NCBI GenBank assembly: GCA_020916435.1
Contig: CM037091.1
Location: forward strand, 71,578,398 to 71,642,397
From: Oxytropis ochrocephala
Lineage: Eukaryota; Streptophyta; Magnoliopsida; Fabales; Fabaceae
DNA length: 64,000 bases
Direction: 5' to 3'
Below the pieces are notes generated by a model. The model did not search any database. It had not been told where the DNA came from and saw only the letters and a list, made by a program, of their open reading frames with translations. The first letter of the stretch is position 1, and the number at the start of each line of letters is the position of its first letter. The translations under genes and the position numbers were made by a program. Of the stretch, positions 32,251 through 43,567 are shown one piece after another.

Positions 32251-33065
32251 TTAAATAGACGATGAGCCCCTGTTTGACTCGCTTTCGTAGGTCGCTTCCA
32301 ATCTTGGCCGCCTTGGCGGGTCATCTCCTAGTTGAACATCAATAAATTGCCCATGGGGTTCTGGTCGCTTCAGTCTATTCTTTAGCTCGCGGGCTAAATT
32401 GTCATCCCCATCCTCCGGGTCGCTATCAGGGTCGTAGAGGGCATCCAAATCAGCAAGATTGACTTGGTGTCCTTCCCCCAAATTTTGAGGGTTGGAGCTT
32501 ACGGCCTGTGCATCACAGATGTCCTGATATATGTAGTGGCTCTTCTTGGCCGCTTCCATGTCCGCTGCTAGGGTGGCGACCTGGCCATTTTTGTCATAAA
32601 ATTTCATTTTCAAGTGATCAGTGGATACAACTGCCTCAAGCTTCCCAACGCTTCGGTCGTCCCTATAATGCAATGATAACATGATTTGATAGGCAACACT
32701 AAGAACGTCGTCCTGACCGTTCTGTAAGAAGTGCTGCCATTAGTGTCGTCACCAAAGGTGACCAACAACTCCAGGGTTCCCAATGGGTAAGTGATCGCTC
32801 CATTGAAACCAGTTAAAGGGGTTGGGTCGACTTGAGGAATGCTTTCGCTACGGTCGATGCTCAACTTGTCGACCAACTCCTCAAACATGATGTCTGCCGA
32901 GCTTCCCTGGTCAATCAAGATTCTTCTGACCTCAGAATTTCCCATCACAGCGGAGACGACCAAAGGAACATAACTATTCACTCTCCCATCAAGTAGATCC
33001 TCGTTCCCAAAAGAGATTGGCGGCCTGTTAGCGATCGGTCGTTCCGCTGAAGTCGAACCGACCAT
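32251..33065 (-). pseudogene. Protease and protease-RT linker of Tat family 1
   Basis: 33065-32650 reads VNSYVPLVVSAVMGNSEVRR followed by ILIDQGSSADIMF, the aspartic protease active site (DQGSS form common in Tat). A frameshift near 32640 switches to a second frame with LEAVVSTDHLKMKFYDKNGQ, which should follow directly, and then an acidic linker to 32251. The protease would cut the gag-pol polyprotein. Confidence 0.82.
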
Positions 33066-35018
33066 GAGAATCTCATTCCACTTTTTTTAGTGGCCTTTTT
33101 GGACTCTATGCGATCCAGGGGGTTTCCTCCGTGGATAACCATAACGACCTTGCGGCCCCTGGACTGCCTGACGTCCTCCTCTGATGCGTCCATTTCGCCT
33201 GCTGCATCGATCGCCTGAGCGGCCACGGCTTTCCCTTTCAAATGACCAACTTGCCCGTCAGGCCTTTCTTCAAGTCGGTCGTTACCTTCCTCTTTGACAT
33301 ACTTGGTTAATTTTCCCTTCTGAATAAGATCTTCAATGTCGTCCTTAAGGGCCATACAATCGTTGGTATCATGGCCTTTACTCTTGTGATATCTGCAGTA
33401 CTTCTTCGTGTACCGACCACCCTTCTTGAGAACGAGAGGATCAGGACGCTTCACCCCAGCAAACTCGTTGTTCTGACAATCCATGTAGATTTGAGCAATG
33501 GGTGTGTTCAACCTGGTACGTTGCTCATACTTCTTTTGACGGAAATCCGGCCAACCTTCACGACGTCCTTCTGGTTCTTTGGTTGGCCTGCCCTGCTCTT
33601 CCTTGGGTCGCGCACGGGCGCCCTTTCTAGCTGCCAACGTCTCTTTGTAACCCATGTGGTCGTTGGCCCTCCTTAGGAACATACTAAGGTCTGTGTAATG
33701 GTTGAGGGTGAATTCCTCCGCAAACCTATGATTCGGTCGGATTCCACGCTTGAGATACTTCAATTTGTCCTTCTCAGACTGGTCGCGAATAGTCTCTGCC
33801 TCAGTGTTGAAGCGGTCTATATAGTGCCTCAGAGACTCATTCTCACCTTGAACGACCGTGTCGAGATGCTTTTCATACCTATACTGACAACGGTTTGCCG
33901 TGTAATTGGCCAAGAAAGTAGCGACCAGGCCTTCCCAAGAAGCGATGGTATTGGGCCGCAAAGATTCCCACCATTCCAGTGCCCGACCATCGAGCGACTG
34001 AGGGAAAAGTCTGCACTTCATTGTTGGACTCAATTCTCTATAACTGCAGTAATTGTTGAAATAACGGACATGCTTATCTGGGTCACCGCGACCGTCGAAT
34101 TTATTCAGATTTGGTGGCTTTCTCAAATCTCTGGGAATGCGAAACGCCTGATTTCCCTCGATAATGGACCATGGCCGGTCGCTAATTCTCCCGACCCAAA
34201 AGGCTGCAAGGCATGTACTTCATTTGTCGGTATTCCGTAGAGTCCTCCACCGACCATTTGACCATACAAAGGAGGGACCTGAGATGACTGCCCTCTATTC
34301 CGCTCGGGCTCATACCTTCTCGACCGGTGAGATATATCTCTGATCTCCCCTTTTCGCTAGTTGTCCAGTTCGTCGTATGAATCCCACGATCGGCTTCTTG
34401 ACTTGCGAGAACCAGAGGACTCGCACGAGGAACACCTTGTGGGTGAGCGATCTGATTCCGGGTTATAGCTAGAGTCTGCGTAATCTTGGTCGTGAGACGG
34501 GGAGAGGCGACTGCGCACGCCCCTGCGGGTAGGAGACCTCCTCGCCCTGACTCTGCGTGCAGGGGATCGGCGTGATGTGCCTCCACGATGACGGTCGTTT
34601 CTCCCGGAAGGAGTCAAACGCCTGTGGGAAGGGCGCGCTTGACCAGAGGGTCCTTCGCCGCCTGCACGCTGGCGGGCCGGGATGGATCCCCTTTCTTAGT
34701 GGGAAAGAAGTGCTTCGCGGTCAGCAATAATCTGATTTTTGTTCTGAAGAATCTGTAGAAAAGCCTGAGTCACGTGCTCGGGCAAGGAAGCATCAATTCC
34801 TGCGTTAACCAACTCGTGCATGGCTGGCTGAGTTGAGTCGTTCAGATTCGCTCTAAGACTGGTCCTCGGCCGCCCTGTACGGAGGGTTCTTGGCGAGGGT
34901 TGTCCAGTGATTCGTGGATGGTTTGTGGCACGCTCTCTGGGGTTTGCTGAGGGAGTGCATTCCGCCCAGACGGGTCGGCTCGCGACGAAGCTCGCGTGGC
35001 ATGCTTCCTCAGCTGCAT
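32978..35018 (-). pseudogene. Gag of Tat family 1
   Basis: Probable start ATG at 35018 (MQLRKHATRASSR), 21 bp beyond the PBS. An Arg/Ser-rich N-terminal region (34357-34617) follows in another frame. The core 34126-32978 has 382 codons: capsid-like gag domain with RYFNNYC, LDGRALEWWESL, and ETIRDQSEKDKLKYLKRGI; zinc knuckle KKYCRYHKSKGHDTNDC with C244, H247, H252, C257. The C-terminal part reads VVMVIHGGNPL, the usual lead into the protease. Several frame breaks occur before 34126. Confidence 0.85.
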
Positions 35019-35038
35019 GGTGGAAGTGTGCAGCTCGC

Positions 35039-35057
35039 TCCCACTGTGGTCGCCAAA
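35039..35057 (-). other. Primer-binding site of Tat family 1
   Basis: Plus strand tcccactgtggtcgccaaa, i.e. TTTGGCGACCACAGTGGGA next to the LTR end GATCA. The non-autonomous element at 41.8 kb and, with two changes, family 2 carry the same PBS type. Confidence 0.85.
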
Positions 35058-35318
35058 TGATCGTACAAGACCAATATGAGTGATGTTGTTGTAGTCCTTA
35101 GCTCGGTCGCTGAGAGTCTTGGAGTCCTTGAGTCCTGATCGCGCGCGGGTGGTTCTTGCGAAAGCACTCGACGCCTTAAAGTCGATGAAGCGATGAATAG
35201 GATGTGACCACAAGTAATAATGACGTCACCTAATTCCTCGATTCGTCGCATATTATATAGGCTATAGTATTGGACGCCACACGCCTATTCGACTGCATTG
35301 GGTATTGAGTACTCCTTG
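35058..35318 (-). repeat. 5' LTR of Tat family 1 (right end eroded)
   Basis: Aligns with 25093-25354 from tgatcgtacaagacc to ttgagt-actcc. The last ten bases, including the LTR start, are unrecognisable. Many 1-4 bp indels in 35160-35318 suggest decay or poor consensus here. Confidence 0.75.
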
Positions 35319-35634
35319 CCCCGACCCCGTTTCATTGTCATCACTACATACTTGTAGCTCGGAATATGTTTCCTTGGGTATGTTGACCCACTCATGCTAT
35401 GCATAGTATATGTTTAAGAAATTATAAATCAAATACTAAAAATATATTGTTTATATATTATCACTTTGCACATTAAAGTTTATTATATGTGAATGAAAAA
35501 TTAAATTTTCTCATAAATTCCTGCAAAATTTTGTTTTGGTAAAAAATAATAAATTAGAAATACTAATTAACTATTTGAATAATTCTTGTTATAACAACCT
35601 TATCTATTAATGTCAACAGTTTGAAATGTTTTTT
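35319..35634. other. AT-rich sequence absent from copy A
   Basis: No gene seen. Together with 24450-25092 it forms the shell of the insertion complex that interrupts copy B; ggggat-rich words occur near 24360-24470 and 25057-25070 on the left side. Confidence 0.45.
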
Positions 35635-36135
35635 TTTTTCATTGATGAATATTTTTGGGTTATTGATCTATTTTAACTCTTTTATTGTGAAAATTAATCT
35701 ATTTACACTTTTTTCAAAAAATATGTATTCAAATTAATTGTGAAAAAAAATTATTCACATTCGTTAGATTTTTAAAACTTATTAAGATTCCCACCATCCT
35801 ATAAATCTCACCACGCTGCAACAAAACGACCCCAACAAAAATCTATAAACTCTAGTCTAAACACACAAAAAAAAGAGAGAAAGAGGGGTTTTTATTATTG
35901 TATATCCGAGAGGATGTAAATAGGTGCTAACAAATATCTAATTGTGACGCAGAGGGCTTGTAAGACCGTAGTAGAGGTTGTGTTCTCTCTCACATATGAC
36001 AATGACGAGGAAAAGTCAGATGAGATTGAGTGAGCACCAGTCGAAAACCGAGTTATGCTTGTTTAAGCGTGCGAGAGAACTAATTGGGGAAGGGGTTTAA
36101 AAATTATTCAGAAATGGTTGAAAATAGGGGATAAG

Positions 36136-36685
36136 TTTTAGAATGTGGTTTAGCCTAACTTAACTTCACAAAATCGGCTTGTAAGGTGAGAGTTTCCTCT
36201 TCATTATAAACCCTCTTGAGACCTTATCACTAGTCAATGTGGGATTTGGGATTTTCCCAATACACCTCCTCACGCGCAACACTGTTGGGCTTGTAGCGTG
36301 TTTAATCGTAAGTGGCCCGATGAATCTAGGATAGACTCTGATACCATCTTAGAATGTGGTTTGGGCCTAACTCAACCTCACAAAACCTACTTGTAAGGTA
36401 AGGGTTGCCTCATCATTATAAACCCTCTTGAGACCTTATTACTAGTCAATGTGGGACTTGAGATTTTCCCTAATACACCCCCTCACGCGCAACACTATTG
36501 AGCTTGGTGTGTGGATAATAATGGTGGGTTGATGGATCTGGATGAGCCACGATACCATCTTAACGAATGTGGTTTAGGCAACCTCACCTCACAAAATTGG
36601 CTTGTAAGGTGAGAGTTGTCTCTTCATTATAAAGCCTCTTGAGACCTTATCACTAGTCAATGTGAGACTTGGGATTTTTCCAATA
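36136..36685 (-). mobile_element. TRIM-like element with three LTR copies, TSD ataag
   Basis: Three tandem ~210-bp units (starts about 36136, 36347 and 36557), each with gaatgtggttt, cttgtaaggt, cattataaa and actagtcaatgtg. The first two are followed by cctcacgcgcaacact and a (ctct)gataccatct block, the reverse of a tRNA-Met PBS. ataag flanks it at 36131-36135 and 36686-36690. Copy A reads straight through (ggggattaggaaat, about 19560), giving an empty site. LTR-internal-LTR-internal-LTR structure, no coding capacity. Confidence 0.85.
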
Positions 36686-37165
36686 ATAAGGAAATAAAAG
36701 CAGTGATATTTTTTCTTAAATATCATTTAATTGAATATCCTTAAGTTGTGAAACCCGTTTTTCTTTATAGAATTTATTTTTGGTGAATATTTTTTCGTAA
36801 TCAAATTCTTTAATATTTGGCTATTTACTAACCATAAATGACAATCCTAAATGCATAATCATCATTTCAAGTTCCAAAACATGACGTTTACTCTCAAGAA
36901 GGCAACTTTTTAAAAATTAATAATAATAATAATAACCCTTTTTCTTTGAGAATATTCTTTAAAAGATACTATATATGCTTTTACGCACTCACATTTACTG
37001 ATGAGAAATACCTAAAATTGTTGGGGAAGTTATACTTCGCAAGGAAAAAAGTCGGTGTGTGTTGTTGGCTTATGTCCCTTTGCGAAAAGTCTTGCAACGG
37101 TATTTAATGTCATTGTCAGAACTAATATTTTCACAACAACAAATTTTGTTTCTATTCGAATAATA

Positions 37166-37439
37166 CTCCCTCCGTTCCTTATTACTTGTCGTTTTTGGAG
37201 AATATTTTTGTTTCTATTTACTTGTCATTTTCAAGTTTCTATGCATCATTTATTATTGTTTTCTCAATAATACCCTTCAGTATTTATTACAGAGAGAGAA
37301 ATAATTGAAATGAGATAATAAATTATTAAGGATATTATAGGTAAAAGAGAATTAATTGTATCAAAAATAACAAAATTTATTAGTCTTATTGGTATGTGTA
37401 AATAGTGAAAAAATGACAAGTATATAGGAACGGAGGGAG
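37166..37439. mobile_element. Stowaway MITE, 274 bp, TA target
   Basis: Terminal inverted repeats ctccctccgttcc and ggaacggagggag, flanked by TA (37164-37165, 37440-37441). Copy A reads cgaataatatatcg at the equivalent site, a clean empty site with a single TA. Stowaway elements are non-autonomous Tc1/mariner relatives. The interior is AT-rich and non-coding. Confidence 0.95.
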
Positions 37440-37636
37440 TATATCGTTATATGGGACTTTTGGCAACCAATAAAGTTGTTGTGTTATATTGTCTATCGCG
37501 AAAACTAATCTCGCTGTTATCTGAATATAAAAAAAGTTGTTGTAATATAGAATTTTTAATCAATAATATGGTGGATTTTTTTTTGTTATATGTTTTTATT
37601 GGAAGTTTATTTAAGGTCTTTTTTAGTATACTTATT

Positions 37637-38930
37637 GTTAACTTTTCGGCAAGTGTACCGAATCATGCAAGTAATAAAACCGGTAAGTACCGGGATATCG
37701 TCCTTAAGGATCGAAGTTATTTTACTAAAGACGTTAACAGCTACTAATAGGAACCAAGCTTAAAGGGGGTTTTGGTTTGATAATTGTTGAGCTATCAAGC
37801 TCGAAGTAAAGCAATAAAATATTTTTGAATTTTTAGAATAAGAGAATGATGAACACGATGAAAGATATGCAACGAGAAGATGCTAATTGATTTATTCTTT
37901 AAGAGATAATTCCTCTATGGTCATTGATTTATTCTTTAAAAGATAATTCCTCTCTCTCGTTCGCTATAGAATTCACTCTTTTACTAAACACTAATCCCTT
38001 AGGTGATTAGCCTTTGTTAATTCATAAAAACCCTAATCCCTTAGGTACCAATAATTATAACAAGCATTAAACGACGAGAAATCATACACATACAGCAAAT
38101 CGGCGATTATCCCTAATCGACGAAATTGAAGGAATCGAATTTCAAGCTATTCAATAACCAAATTTCCATTTAAATTATTGAAACAAATATTATTCTATAT
38201 TTTTCCAAATATAAACATCTGAAGAATAGAAATTCGATCCACAAACGAAGAGAGAAAACGATAAAAGTACTAAATTAAATCAATAACCACAGTTTTACAT
38301 CAAAGTGCAATCATCCCTAACATTGGGGTTTAGTTACACATGATTAAAGTAGAAGAAAGAGAATAATTACGAGATGAAAGATGAAATGAAGGCATCTGAA
38401 TCGTCAATCCTTGTTCCCAAGTGTTGATTCCTCGATGAGCCGTCCGAGAGGTAGCAGCCTCTCTTCCGTGTGCTAGGGCTTCAAATTCGTCAAAAAGTCC
38501 TCAAAACGCGTCGCTGAATGGGGTTTTAACGCTGCTGCAGATGATCTCGCTGCAGCCGCCGCGCGCCAAGGCGCAGAGATGGCGCGCCACTTATGCAAGG
38601 AATGCCAGGTCTTCTGTAGACTCACGCGCCACTTCGCGCGCCGCGCGCAGGATGGCGCGCCACTTGACATATTGCTCCAAATTTGCATAATTGAGTCCAA
38701 TTGCTTGCCCTTCTTTGATCTTCTCTTCCACCTAGTCCCCGGGCACAAAAACACCACAAAACCCAAAGATAAACACACTGCAAGGCAATTAAATCTCAAA
38801 TAGAACAACTCATTAATTTTCTCCTAACAATTTCCATTCATTCATCAAATTATCAAGTAAATTCCCCCTTTTCGTAGTGAAAAAACATCATGTGATGGGG
38901 ATTCATCACATATACAAATTAGGGCTGTGG
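37637..38930. other. Unclassified repeat-like block replacing the end of copy B
   Basis: Begins tgttaacttttcggcaagtg and taccgaatcatgcaag, words I associate with dispersed plant repeats but cannot place in a family. Contains a duplicated tgatttattctttaa(g/a)agat stretch (37886-37906 and 37923-37944) and a GC-rich patch with repeated gcgcgcca (38556-38660). No credible gene. Confidence 0.4.
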
Positions 38931-38934
38931 TTTA

Positions 38935-39642
38935 GGGTCCTACAAAGTCAAAGAAGCAGATGAAGTTGTTGCGGGTTGGCGTCCAAAGGGATCTCTCGCA
39001 AGGCAAGCTGAAGAAGGCTCCAAGGGAGCTAGCTGAGGTCTCGCAAGGTCCTCAGATTTGGTTCTTCACCATGGCGCAAACATCTCGGAGGGGGTAGTTG
39101 ACACCAATCTTCTCTATTTTCAGCCAGAACTGTTCTATGTGGGGGTTCTATTTCAAGTGGAGATATAGCTTGTTGCAACAATAAATTTTGGACGCTTCAA
39201 GGTCAGGCAATTGCTAGGAAGGTTTGGGAAAATGCCAAACGTTATGGAGTGCAAAGTAACTTGCCTGATGACACTTATATTGACTTAATTGAGGAAGGAG
39301 AAAGAAGAGATGAGGTGGAGAGTGGTAGGAGGGCGTCTAACATCAGGATACCATGAATATATTATCTTTAAATATTAGAGGGTGGGGCGATTGCGGGAAG
39401 CGGCGCCTATTGGTTTCTCTTATCAATTCCGGCTCTTTTCAGTTTGTCTGTATTCAAGAAACAAAGAGGGAGGTGATGGTGGAGTGCGAGGTTGGTATGC
39501 TGTGGGGTAACCGTCAGTTTCAGTGGGTTCACCAACCCTCTCGTGGTTTGTCGGGAGGTATCTTATGTACTTAGTTGGAGGGTGCATGCACGGTAACGTC
39601 TCATTTTTTAGGTACAGGTTTTCTTGGTATTAGCACTGTCAC
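38935..39642 (+). mobile_element. L1-type LINE fragment: end of ORF1, start of ORF2
   Basis: ORF1 tail frame at 39200-39350 (ARKVWENAKRYGVQ, DDTYIDLIEEGE, stop at 39352), then ORF2 starting at 39353. Truncated at about 39642 by the next repeat. No poly-A, so only an internal slice of the element remains. Confidence 0.8.
39353..39574 (+). pseudogene. LINE ORF2 endonuclease, N-terminal 73 residues
   Basis: MNILSLNIRGWG, KRRLLVSLI and FVCIQETK, the N-terminal motifs of the apurinic-type endonuclease (Asn in SLNIRG, Glu in QETK) that nicks target DNA for LINE insertion. A premature stop follows at 39572-39574, and RT and the rest of ORF2 are absent. The ATG overlaps the ORF1 stop region, as in plant L1 elements. 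Confidence 0.85.
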
Positions 39643-40042
39643 CAGGGACGGATCCACATAGCCCATATTGGGGGCAATTGACCCCACTTCTTCTATAATT
39701 TTCTAACCAAAAAATATTAGTTTGGTGTATGTTGACCCCACTCTAAATATTATGATGAGCCCACATTGACATAGTACTCAATAAAGACAAAAAAATTAAG
39801 TGTTGCTATACTGATATATTAGAACTCAGTGTATATTATTCTAAAGAAAAATCGTCAAATCACATCGAATTAAAATGCACAATCTCTCGATGTTGAGCGA
39901 TGGAATTGACAAAATGATCTATAATGATAAAAAGTTAAAACTAGACACAGACGACGCCTCGAGTTAGAATTAAATAAAGATGGCTTCAAATTCAATAGAG
40001 ACCACTACTGTATAAAAAACAACCAACAAATTCATTACAAGT
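39643..40042. mobile_element. Possible hAT-like element end
   Basis: Begins cagggacggatccacatagc, resembling terminal repeats of plant hAT-type MITEs, followed by repeated ttgaccccact. The matching inverted end is not visible before the Tat fragment starts, so it may be truncated. Confidence 0.3.
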
Positions 40043-41304
40043 TCAGGGAGAAGGGGTGTAAATCACGTCAAAGCCAGTCCCGTCCCGGCGCTGCTTGACG
40101 ATCTTCCCATCACGAACCTCGTGCCGAGGCTGCACAAGGGAAAGGTTGAGTCTCGAATTGAACAACACCACTTGACTGACAGCATTCTGGAATGCGTCTT
40201 TCGCTATTTGCAGACTCTACTTGGCAGCATCCTGGCTGAAAGAGGCTGCATGATCCCGAGCTTCCTCGGCCAACTTCAGGCTACCCTCAAGAACTTTATT
40301 TTGGCTCGAGACCTCAAAAAGTCGACTCTTGAACTCTTCATTTTCTTTGCCAAGCTCGGTGTCCTTCTGCTCCATCTCAGGGACCTTCTCAGCATCCTGG
40401 ATCTTCTCCTCGGCACCCTTCTTGGAAGACTCAGCGTCAGATATAGACTTTCTCAGATTTTCAATCTCCTTCTCCATCGAGGTCAGATTGTTCACCTTTG
40501 CCAATAAGGTGTCCCTCTCCTCCTACAAGAGGAACATTACAAACATATTTTAACTTATCTGTTTTACCAAATAACTCACCATCAAGCCATAGGTTCTGAG
40601 CTTCAAGGTCATTACCTCTTTCCCTCTCAGCGGCGTCGACTTTCCACTTGATGAACAAATCTTGCCTCAGCTTGCCGACTTAGACACATGCCTCGAAGCC
40701 CTCCTCGGTGAGGTTGGCGATGGTCTCCTTACGCTTTCCCTCTTTGTGTTTCTTCGATGGAAGGGGAAAGGTTGTTTAGGTATTCCAGACAGAACACTTG
40801 GTTTGACTCTTATTCTTGGGATCGGAGTCCCTCCCTTTTTTGGTTTGCTGACGAGAAACGATGGACCTTGCATCGATAACCTCGGCGACAGACGGAGAAA
40901 GGGCAGGAGCCGAGCTTAAACCTAGAACATTCAGTGGAGGACGAGGCAGAATCTACAGCTCGTCGTCCTCCTCCCCGATCTTAGCAACAAGGGTGTTGAC
41001 GTTGATCGGGTTAGTCATTTTATCTGAAATATAAACGAAGTCGTGTTCAGAATGTCAGATAAAAGAAACTTAAACAGACAAGATATAAAAGAGAATCTAA
41101 ATCTACCAAGATAAGCCATAAGGGCCACAGGAGACTCAGTGTCAGCCGGAAGGAGAGCTCGGCAGTCGATCTTGTCGAGACGGATGGTAAACTTGCTCAC
41201 CCATTTCTTGAGTATCCGCAGAGTTTGGGCATCCTCTCTAACAAGCCTCCTCTCCTGACAAGAATACTCCGACTCCTGGTGCTTGAAATGATTCACAGTC
41301 CATG
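40043..41304 (-). pseudogene. Accessory ORF of Tat family 2, C-terminal part
   Basis: Continues from the N-terminal part at 44161-45069 once the nested element is removed: the frame across the aaaat target site is restored. Holds FKHQESEYSCQERRLVRED, TLRILKKWVSKFTIRLDK (about 41190), a Pro/Ser-rich linker, and a coiled-coil (EKEIENLRKSISDAESSKKG, near 40460; LGKENEEFKSRLFEVSSQN). The final segment HEVRDGKIVKQRRDGTGFDV ends at TGA 40043-40045. Some frame breaks. Role unknown; same architecture as the family-1 aORF. Confidence 0.65.
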
Positions 41305-42177
41305 AAAATTGTTCTGGAATGGGCCGACGGGCCCAAGAGAGCAGTCCAGCGCAGGCATACCTTAACAGATGTGCTATATGGGCCAGCGGCCCAACTCACC
41401 ATGGCAGGCCCACGACTGGCATGCTCCGCAAGATGCGCTAACGGCCAGGGCGCCTTGCCTACCGGCAGTATATATACCACACTCGCTTGTGGCTTCAGGT
41501 AGGTTCTCTACCTTGTGAATCCTTCCCGAGAGCATACCACTGACTTGAGCGTCGGAGTGTCATTGCGGGTACCACCCGCGTGCGGCCAAGACCCCTGATT
41601 CCAGCCAGGTCCTCAACGACCGAGCTGACTCAAGACCCCTGATTCCAGCCAGGTCCTCAACGACCAGGCCAGGTCCCTTCTCAATGACCGAGCTGACTGC
41701 GTGCGGCCAAGACCGGACCGTTCAGCGCACCAACGACCAGCCAACCTACGAACGACATCAACACTTCATTGGTCAAGGTACGATCAATTGGCGACCACAG
41801 TGGGAGAGCCTGTGCGCTATCCTACTGACAAAGCATGCCTCCACGCCAGCGACCAGCCACGCGTGGCCCATCCAGGCAACAGCCATCGGCTCCGGCCGAC
41901 CAACAGCAAGGACCTCCCGAAGGTGTCCCTGTGACCATTAAGGAATCTGAAGAAAACAACCATCATCGCTCGCCCTCTCATGATTACGACCATGCTTGTT
42001 GAGCGACCTAATATGTTGGACGACCTAAAGAGCATGGACGATCCAAAGACCCTTAAACGAATTTAAGCGCAAACGAAGCGGCTTAAGAATGGTCACTCCC
42101 CCAAGGGAGAGTTTGTCGAGACTTGGTAGCCCCGAGGTAAGGCGAGACTTGGTCGCCCAAAGTTAGGCGCCCAGCCG

Positions 42178-42730
42178 GTCGCCCGTGAGCGACCCCGGGT
42201 CCGCTTAGCTCGGAGACCATAACCGCGCCACGCTCATCCGATGGGGCGTGTGAGCATGCGTTGGAAAAGCGAGAAGTAGAGCTACGACTTTCATGTTGAA
42301 GTAAAAATCGATTCGATCGTCTTCCACTCGCTTCGTCGCCCAGTGTGGGCGCCAAAAAGTGGTCGCCCGTGAGCGACCCCGAAGGTCCGCCAGCCCGAGA
42401 CTATAACTTTGTCCACGCTTCATCCGATGGGGCGTGTGGCGAGGAGTTCGAAAGCGGTGAAGTAGATCTACGAAATTTCATGTTGAAGTAAAAATCGATT
42501 CGGGCGTCTTCCACCCGTTCGTCGTCGCCAAAGTGGGGCGAAAGCCGGTCGCCCGTGAGCCACCCCGAAGTTCGCTTATCCCGAGACCATAACTTCGTCC
42601 CATGGTCATCCAATGGGGCGTGTGAGCATGCGTTGAAAGGCCGTGAAGTAGAGCTACAACTTTCATGTTGAACTCTAAATTATATTCGGACGTCTTCCAC
42701 TTCTCGCAGTCGCCCAAGTAGGGCTTCCGG
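42178..42730 (+). repeat. Three ~184-bp tandem units in the non-autonomous element
   Basis: Units begin gtcgcccgtgagc at about 42178, 42363 and 42548. Each contains gaccataac, catccgatggggcgtgtg, gagctac and tttcatgttgaa. A fourth, degenerate unit starts near 42735. A mutation-rich family, not a simple duplication. Confidence 0.85.
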
Positions 42731-43385
42731 AAGCTTGCGCGCTGCTAGCGCGACTTTGGAGGTCCGCTGTCAAAAGACCACGATTCGTCCACGCTTGTTC
42801 AACGATGCACGTCGCTCGCCATGCGAGTAGTAGCAGAGCGCCGTAAGGTCACCGATCGACTGCAATCGAGTGCCATCGAATGGCTTAAGAGTCAAAGAAT
42901 GACCACAAATGAGGGGTAGGCCCGAGGCGATATCTGATGAGTGCCATCGAATGGCCCAAGAGGTCAAAGAATGACCCACAAACGAGTGTAGGCCCCGAGC
43001 GATGTACAACGAGTGCCATCGAATGGCCCAAACAAATGTAGACCAACGAAAAGCCTACAACGAGCGTAGGATGTCGAACGACCTACAACGAAGGGCAGCC
43101 AACAAATGACCTACGACGAACGTAGCCCAACGAATGGTTCAGAACCAACGCTGCCAAAGAATGATCGCCACAACTATCGCAATGAGGGCCGCCTAGATCA
43201 AATCTGGTAAGCCTGTTGTCAATAATCGCAAACGCGTCAAATGAGTCCGCTACGATAGTGGCCCATCGAGGTCACGATCGAGCTGTTTCTAAAACAAGTT
43301 CGGTAAGCAATGCGTGGCAACACGAACGAATTTAAGTATAAACAAAGCGACCTAAGAATGGTCACACCCCGGAGGACGATTTCAA

Positions 43386-43567
43386 CATGAGTGGCAACGA
43401 CCACATCCTAACACGAATGACAACGACCACATCCCAACACGAGTGGCAGCGACCACATTCCAACACGAGTGGCAGCGACCACATCCCAACACGAGTGGCA
43501 GCGACCACATCCCAACACGAGTGGCAGCGACCACATCCCGGGGTGAGTGGCAGCGACCACACCCCCT
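43386..43567 (+). repeat. 26-bp tandem array, seven copies
   Basis: cacgagtggcagcgaccaca plus tcccaa, seven times in a row from 43386. The first two and last copies carry 2-4 changes; the middle copies are nearly identical. Located 100 bp before the PPT of the non-autonomous element. Confidence 0.93.

Larger units (their letters stand above)
25093..35318 (-). mobile_element. Near-complete Tat-lineage Ty3 retrotransposon (family 1), 10.2 kb
   Basis: Minus strand. 3' LTR 25093-25354, 5' LTR 35058-35318 (right end eroded), PBS 35039-35057, PPT 25355-25368. Order along the minus strand: gag, protease, RT, RNase H, second (archaeal-type) RNase H, integrase, then an 80-bp tandem array and an ORF on the opposite strand before the 3' LTR. 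The dual RNase H and the antisense accessory ORF are diagnostic of the Tat lineage. Several frameshifts make it defective, but integrase is intact. Left flank TSD candidate ctacc; the right flank is too corrupted to confirm it. Confidence 0.9.
23742..37636. repeat. Segmental duplication, copy B (interrupted)
   Basis: Homologous to 18288-20255. Left block 23742-24450; right blocks 35635-36130, 36691-37163 and 37442-37636. Breaks correspond to a large insertion complex holding an L1 end and the Tat element (24.45-35.63 kb), a TRIM (36136-36685) and a Stowaway MITE (37166-37439). Homology ends abruptly at 37636. Confidence 0.85.

Noticed and set aside
38473..38808. 111-residue minus frame rich in Arg/Ala
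   Set aside because: Runs through gcgcgcca repeats in an unclassified repeat block; no recognisable motif.
28638..43567. CRISPR-like appearance of regularly spaced repeats (80 bp, 184 bp, 26 bp, 33 bp)
   Set aside because: Units are head-to-tail without unique spacers, in a plant genome and inside retrotransposons; no cas genes.
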